Part shown: positions 58,024 through 64,000 of the stretch, piece by piece | Layout: each line of letters begins with the position of its first letter | Numbering within the stretch: the first letter of the stretch is position 1 | Assembly (NCBI RefSeq): GCF_010389155.1 | Contig: NC_057768.1 | Location: 46,355,633 to 46,419,632, forward strand | Reading direction: 5' to 3' | Length of the DNA: 64,000 nucleotides | Origin: Erigeron canadensis | Taxonomy: Eukaryota > Streptophyta > Magnoliopsida > Asterales > Asteraceae | Made by a program: the position numbers and the translations under genes | The notes under the pieces: model-generated | Seen by the model: the letters and a program-made list of their open reading frames with translations, nothing else | Database searches by the model: none | What the model was told of the DNA's origin: nothing

Positions 58024-58407
58024 ACTCACACAAGTGAGAAAAGCCAAATAGTAAAATCGATAATTTTAGAAGATTGAGATCGTACATAAATGAAGTACAA
58101 TATTAAATTAGAGATAATAAATGACGAATGCAGAATATCACGTGCTGCCATTTGAATCGCGATAGGTGTCGACCTTACATAAGTACATGAAAAGATCGTT
58201 GAACCTACCGAACGAACTTAAATTGGAAAATAAATATATATAAAAAAAGAAAAAAAAAATACATAAATATTAATTAACTAATGAAAAATGTTAAACGCAG
58301 CCCTTAAGACTGTATTTAACATGTATAAAAATTTTATACTTTTTATATCAAAAGGTCACTCCCTGAATTTCATGATAAGTATATAACTGTTCAATGCTCA
58401 TCCCTTA

Positions 58408-58653
58408 GGCTAAACGGAGTGGAGGAAGATGAAGATGTGGGGATATCTGCCATGTGACAAGAAAATTTTGATAGAAAAAGGGGTGAATGGTGTAGGGGGC
58501 GAGATTTGGGCAAGATTTGGGCGAGAAGGAGATTTGGAAGGAAAGTTTGGGCGAGAGAAAAATTCCACCCATTGGTGTTTTGGGAGCGTAAACGGCTAGA
58601 GGGGTAGTGTGGAGGGCGAGAGAAGAGGAAGATGCGCCCCACTCCGTTCAGCC
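58408..58653. mobile_element. Tourist/Harbinger-like MITE
   Basis: Inverted ends GGCTAAACGGAGTGGAGG and GGCTGAACGGAGTGGGGC, flanked by TTA on both sides (58405-58407, 58654-58656). It is 246 bp long, with GGGCGAGA motifs inside. The minus-strand 90-codon frame over it is probably fortuitous. Confidence 0.82.
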
Positions 58654-58656
58654 TTA

Positions 58657-59937
58657 TTAGCAAACTAATATATAAATTAAATATGGATCACGTTGAAACC
58701 AATGTTTGTCTTAACACGATTTATTATGTCGTTCAAAAAAAAATTTTCAAAAAAAAAAGCACGATTCAGGCATATTTGTTTAAAAACTTGTAGTACCAAA
58801 TGAATCTGGCATACCCTTGGATTATTGGGTTTTTTTTTTTTTTCTTTTGTGAAAGGTTATTGACTTATTGTTTAATTTAATATACAATAACGAACTATCG
58901 ACATCTTGTGTGAATTGTTCTTAACTTCTTTTTGAGGTGTGAATTACTATCAAATATTAAGAGATCGATCATATCACTGAATCTGCACTACTCTCTCGCA
59001 AAATAGATTTTTAAATCTCTCAATGAGAATCCGCTTCATCACGTAGAGAATGTATTTCTTTTTTATTGGACCATTTGATAAAGATTTCTACGTGTATCAT
59101 TGATGGCGTTGTAACAAAAGCCATAATTATTAATTTAATTTTGTTTTTTAACACCACTTATTAATTATACAACTTATTTTGATATTAGGTGTAAACTAGT
59201 CATTTTATCCTTACGTTGGAGCAGAATATGTTATATAGATGACAAAATTTTAAATACAAACACGATAAAGTAGTAAGTAACAAGTATTATTTTAGGATTG
59301 TTGCCATACACACAAAAAATGATACAATAAAAATAATAGTCTCATCAAACTCAGTAAACATGGATGCAACTATATGATATATTGTCGCCGAGTGATGTAA
59401 TAAGTATCAAAAAAAAAAAAGAAAAAAAACAAACAAAAACGAAACATACTATACAAAAGGTTTTATTTGTCTCTAAAAGAGTTATACGAATTATTAATAA
59501 AAGAGTATTATCATTTATAATCCAAATACATTTATGTAACATCTTTGAATTCGCTCTAAAAAAAATAACTAATTTCATGCATATAATGGTTTAACGATGG
59601 TCATGAAATATAGTGTCTCGCTATAGATATTACACGAACCCAAGAGTAAATAAAGATGAAAACTACATATAACCTAACAAGATAAAAAAAATCAAATCCA
59701 AACATTAAATAAAATGAGATTGAAAATTGTAAAATATAAGTTCGGGGTGACAAATAAAAGCAAACAAACAAAATAAAAATTCTCGAAGAAAAACCGTAAA
59801 TGTGTGAAAGTTATGTAATAGAAAAATAAGAATGTAAATGTTTAGTGTCAAAAAATATAATTAAAACTTTGGTGAGAAAAAAAAAAGAGAAGTAAAACTT
59901 AAGGGGTAAATTTTTTTTTTTTTAAAAAAAAGAGCAA
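58657..59937. other. Intergenic stretch
   Basis: No supported gene; several long A/T runs. Confidence 0.45.
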
Positions 59938-59945
59938 GTAGCAAC

Positions 59946-60268
59946 CAATGTTGTAAATAACGGTCTTAACGACCATTAAAACGGTAACAGAGGTCCAACA
60001 ATTTAACGATCGTTTTAACGGGATTGAACAGTCAAATAACATGATTTAACGGTCAACTAACGGATTTAACGAAGTTTAATGGAGCTTAACAATCAAAAGA
60101 CATCCTTTGGACTAATTTTGTTAGGATATTGCTAATATATATATTTTTTATATAAATTCTTTATATTTTATATTCTTCGTTATAACGACATTATAACTCT
60201 GCAAAATGAGATTTAACCTGAAAGGTGCTCGACTGTCGAGTGACCTCCGAGCATTATTTACGACCTTG
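59946..60268. mobile_element. hAT-like MITE with AACGG/TTTAACG motifs
   Basis: Inverted ends CAATGTTGTAAATAACGG and CAAGGTCGTAAATAATGC, flanked by GTAGCAAC (59938-59945) and GTAGTAAC (60269-60276), 8 bases with one mismatch. The left half repeats TTTAACG(G) and its complement. It is 323 bp long. Confidence 0.75.
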
Positions 60269-60276
60269 GTAGTAAC

Positions 60277-61182
60277 ATAAGTTTAAAAAATTATACTAGT
60301 ACATACTATGTATTATTATGTGCTATAAAAACTTGTAATTTTTTTTGCATAATAAACTTATAAATTTTTTAGTATATATATAATTTAACCATAATTTGTC
60401 TATAAATGTTTTTTTCTTAATTTTATTTTTGTGTTCTCATGATTCTCTAATTATTTTTCTAAAATATTAATTTTGGTTCCTCCAACTTTCCATCCCTCAT
60501 CCCTCTTACTAAATAGGTTTAGATCCACTGCTTAGTTGATATTTATCGATGAATGCTTACATAACGAGAAAAGATGAATCATATATCATTAGTATTTAAA
60601 GATCTTTTAGCTAGTAAATGATAACTTTAGAGAATAGTAAATAAAATCTCAATAAAATGACACTTGCATTTCTAATTAGATATTTCCAATTAATCAGTAA
60701 TCCGTTTTTAAAATAACTATTATAAAGAAATTATATGTATTTCAATCAAACTCATTTATCTTAATACCAATCAAAACACAAAGGTGGACAAATGAAAAAG
60801 TGATAAAAACTATTTGTCATCATTGTATTTAATTAAGCATGTATAATGGTACTTGGTAGCCTAAAAATCAGAAAGCGATTACAAACTCAACCCAAAAAAA
60901 CACTTATTTTAATCAACGAAGTGTATCATATTCTAACGATGATTAGGTGTTTCACAAGTAAAACTTAAAATGTCAAAATAACCTATAATGGATAATAAAC
61001 GAAATTAAAAGAGATAATAATAACAATAACATAAGAATTCAATGTTAATTAATAATAATAATGATTAAAAATGAACAAAGTATATATAAATAAAAAAACC
61101 TTTTTCTAGTCGATCGTAACTTTTTTTTTTTGCCGTAGGTTTTTTTTAGGGTTGAGAATAAGTGAGGGTTTTTTTTAGGTGG

Positions 61183-61183
<1 letters not shown>
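60277..61183. other. Intergenic stretch
   Basis: No supported gene. Confidence 0.45.

Positions 61184-61230
<47 letters not shown>
61184..61230 (+). repeat. AAT microsatellite, about 15 units
   Basis: Uninterrupted ATA/AAT triplet run, likely length-polymorphic. Confidence 0.95.
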
Positions 61231-61326
61231 GATCTTTTTATAAGCTTTTTTTATTATTCAAGGCGACCAATTTTTATTAAATAAATATTAAAAAAATAGA
61301 AAATTAATAGGGAGGGAGTATTATGG

Positions 61327-61569
61327 TTAGATCAGTTGTAAACACCCTGACCTCTGGAGACAGAGGTCATGGGTTCGATCAACATCCCATGCAAAGGTTG
61401 GAGGGGGTCTTTTCTCTACCATTTAGATAGAAATGGAAACAACCTTTCTACTTAGGTAGAGGTAAGATCTGTCTACATCTTAACCTCTTTTATACACTAC
61501 TGAGGTATTGGGGCTGAAAACCCGCGGAAGACGGCAGTGAACAGTTTCTTTCTTTCTTATTAGGCTAAA
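61327..61569 (+). mobile_element. tRNA-derived SINE, Au-like
   Basis: Flanked by GGAGGGAGTATTATGG (61311-61326) and GGAGGGAGATTATGG (61570-61584), one indel apart. It has a B box GGTTCGATC near 61372 and a GGTAGAGGTAAGATCTGTCT motif like the conserved part of Au-type plant SINEs, with a TTTCTTTCTT tail. Confidence 0.75.
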
Positions 61570-61784
61570 GGAGGGAGATTATGGGTGTCAGTTGTACTCC
61601 GAACCTCCTCTTTTAGTTATATATTATAGATATAGATATGGATATAGATAGATAGATAGATTAGTAAAACCACGAAAAATTCAAAGGTATCGTGTAAATA
61701 ACTCAATACAAATTTACGAGCAATACTAATGAATATTTTGTTTAACAAAATCAAAATAGCTTTCGTGATCCACAAACAGCTTGG

Positions 61785-61862
61785 GCCTCATTGGCTAGTC
61801 CTGGCATCAAATTTTGGACTTCAACAGAGTCCAACAAAATTTTGAAGTCCAACAAAATTTGA
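61785..61862. repeat. Small imperfect inverted repeat
   Basis: ATCAAATTTTGGACTTC is mirrored by GAAGTCCAACAAAATTTGAT (2-base bulge), with AGTCCAACAAAATTTT in the loop. It could be a decayed MITE. Confidence 0.6.
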
Positions 61863-62821
61863 TCCTATAATACTTATATATTAGTTAACTTATACTCCTA
61901 CATGGAAATTGGAAAGCAGACTTTATCTACCAGGCTACCCTATCATTCAATTATAAAAGGATTCGAACGGGTACTAATTACTTTGTCGCAGTCTATTGAC
62001 TAGCTAAGAGTGCTCCTATGGTCGATCGCTTTAGTTTAATCTATGCCTTTGTGGTCTCTCTAGATTAATTTGTTCGTCGATCAGTTCCCAAAACTGAATA
62101 GACACGTACCTTTGGCTCTAAGTGAATAAGTATTATTGATAAAGGTGTGTAAATGTAATTGAAAATTAGTTTGTAAAATGAATGAGTTGAAGCTAATTAG
62201 ATGACAAAAGTAAGAAGGAAGTCAAAACTCACCACAGAAAGCCCTCTAACATTTCTTACTTTTAAACAATATATTGAGATTCCTTTTAGAAATACCATCA
62301 ATTATCACCACAGAAAAACCTTGATAAAAATCTTGAAAAAAAATGTGAAAAGAAAAAATCCATTATTGTCGTACGTGTTTTACAAGGACCCTGCTAGTAA
62401 AAATCATGGACTTAGGCTGTGAGGAGCAAGACCTTCTTTAGAAGGCGTTTTTTCTGCCATGTCATCAAGAGGGACACCTCTTCCAATATTTGGAGTAAGG
62501 CTTCCCCAAGAACCCCTAAAAAGCTTACACATTTATTGCTAAAAGACAAACAAAACAACCTTGGTCAAAGAGAAAGCTTACACCTAGCCGTTGCCAACTA
62601 TATAATTTCATCAAATGGAGCGTTTCCCACCCCGTCCTTAATCCACCAGGGTCACCTTTTTTTGGGGGGAGAACGCCGCTTGGAGTAACATTCATGGCGT
62701 TTTGCGGCGTTCCTGGGTGCTTTTTGGGGGACGGATGCCTTGTTCCTATCAGTCTTATGGTGGGGATCATTATCTACTTGTGTTACATGAAAAGGAAAGT
62801 ACATATAAGCACGTGGTTCAC
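61863..62821. other. Intergenic stretch with a GC-richer patch
   Basis: The region 62430-62760 is richer in GC (GGCGTT and GCCG motifs near the right end), with open frames on both strands but no recognisable domain. It is probably a decayed repeat. Confidence 0.4.
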
Positions 62822-62831
62822 AAAAATAGCG

Positions 62832-63267
62832 CAATGTTTTAAAAACCGGTATTTTAATCATATGGGTGTTGAAAAAATTCCCGCTATTACCGGTATTATC
62901 GGAAATACCGGCCGGTACGACTATTTTAGTTTATTTTATTATTAATCTACAAAATTTGTTTTACAATTTAACGAAAATAGTTACAAATAATTAAAATTCA
63001 CTTAAAAATAATACCAAATAGTTATATCATAACAAAATATAAGGTTTAAAGTTGACAAATAACAAAAACTAACATTAAAGTATCATAAAAACATTTAAAA
63101 AAATTTCAAAAAAAAAAATGAAAATACCAGAATGGTAATACTAGGAAATACCGTGAAAACCTGAAATACCGGCCGGTATGAAATAGTGAAAATACCGGGA
63201 TTAAAATACCGGGGTACTCTCAAATACCGGTAATACCGGTCGGTTTATACCGGTATTTAAAACATTG
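62832..63267. mobile_element. MITE with CCGGTATT motifs (hAT- or Mutator-like)
   Basis: Inverted ends CAATGTTTTAAAAACCGGTA and CAATGTTTTAAATACCGGTA, flanked by AAAAATAGCG (62822-62831) and AAAAATAGTG (63268-63277), 10 bases with one mismatch. Many AATACCGG/CCGGTATT motifs sit near both ends and the core is AT-rich. It is 436 bp long. The duplication length leaves hAT (8) versus Mutator (9-11) open. Confidence 0.8.
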
Positions 63268-63277
63268 AAAAATAGTG

Positions 63278-64000
63278 CTCCAAAGTCCAAATGAACATAA
63301 ATCACATGCTATACATTGGGTTAATATAATACGAGTAATATGTTAGTGTAACTAGATTTTAGACTCGTGTCAAATACACGAGTTTTACAACATTAGCAAT
63401 ATAAAAATTAGTACATGAAACAAAAAAAATACTTATGCGTTAAAAGTAATATTATACTTATAAAGAAATTGAGATATTCAAATGTAATATCAAGGTTGGA
63501 TGTTGTAGCAAGATTCTTTTTATACAAACTCTTTAAGAGAATAAATATCTTTAACTTAACTTTGATTACACAATTGACCGAGAATTTATTGATGTCTTAC
63601 ATAAAAGGTAATTTTATTTTCGTTAGTCATAGTTGTTACGAACAATAAAAGTAACAGCTGGTTTGTGGGGTTTTGAATGATTTCATTTGTTGTGATTTTA
63701 TTTTTAGGGTTCTGTTTATATAAGAATAATATGTATCCTAAATATAGTTTGAATTTCAATTCCTAATAACGATAATAATTATTCTAGATATAGTTTGATA
63801 ATAATTACTAATAACAACAAGAGTACAATTAGTTTGATTACATATAATAATATAAAATAAAATATTAATATTAATATTAATTCATATTAATCTAAATGTT
63901 GTAATCTAGTATATTTAATTTTGTTAGTAAATAGACATTATGCAATAAAGTTATAATTAATTTTTAATTGGGTTAAAGTGTAAATCGGTGATGAAAACCA
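63278..64000. other. Intergenic stretch to the window edge
   Basis: No supported gene or delimited element. Confidence 0.45.

Noticed and set aside
57735..58037. Arg/Pro-rich 100-codon frame
   Set aside because: Explained by the GC-rich MITE with an 8-bp target duplication.
62419..62770. Overlapping open frames on both strands
   Set aside because: No recognisable domain; base composition suggests a decayed repeat.

Overview
This 64 kb window is nuclear DNA from a flowering plant, most probably a eudicot. Genes are sparse and contain introns, the intergenic DNA is AT-rich, and the protein families are plant-typical (P-class PPR, RLCK-VII kinase, PRA1 F type, RING-H2, F-box/FBD, UGT with a PSPG box). 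An asterid such as Asteraceae seems likely from the repeat flavour, but nothing here proves it. No operons, CRISPR arrays or rRNA/tRNA genes were seen.

Genes, left to right: a RING-H2 E3 ligase cut by the left edge (3-794, +); a four-exon coiled-coil membrane protein (2288-4994, +); a PRA1 protein (16352-16966, -); a 610-residue PPR protein (18700-20532, +); a five-exon RLCK-VII-like kinase (21637-23415, -); a seven-exon MOB1 gene with a GC-AG first intron (31718-34369, +); an F-box/FBD pseudogene split by a LINE (35219-36330, +); two tandem DUF716/TMEM45 genes (37822-39035 and 44110-45806, -) with a third broken remnant between them; a UGT pseudogene (about 49715-50215, -); and an intact UGT with an Arg/Gly-rich insertion (52896-54503, -). 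The genes are unrelated housekeeping, trafficking and signalling functions and form no visible pathway. The only local families are the DUF716 pair and the UGT gene with its pseudogene.

Between the genes lies a mosaic of mostly short non-autonomous transposons. Many can be delimited to the base by target-site duplications or Helitron A/T flanks: four Helitron loci (6785-8146 minus, 9107-9669, a tandem pair 29018-31151, and 55529-55939); hAT-like elements (17513-18348, 39965-43102, 57715-58023, 59946-60268, and probably 62832-63267); Tourist/Harbinger MITEs with TTA duplications (13971-14335, 58408-58653); SINEs (6974-7147, 27851-28028, 42657-42940, 61327-61569, and a degenerate one near 47.6 kb); a 5'-truncated LINE (35402-36180); and a 1.9 kb solo LTR (40702-42611). 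Nesting is clear at two places: a SINE inside a Helitron at 7 kb, and a solo LTR plus a SINE inside a hAT-like element at 40-43 kb.

The points most worth following are the RG-rich insertion in the UGT, the stacked insertions in the DUF716 cluster, a 0.53 kb intron segment recently copied 7.5 kb away beside a 180-bp higher-order repeat, a 470-bp near-palindrome abutting a Helitron terminus, and the non-canonical MOB1 intron. I did not find a convincing new multi-gene system. All intron positions were inferred by eye from splice signals and reading-frame continuity.
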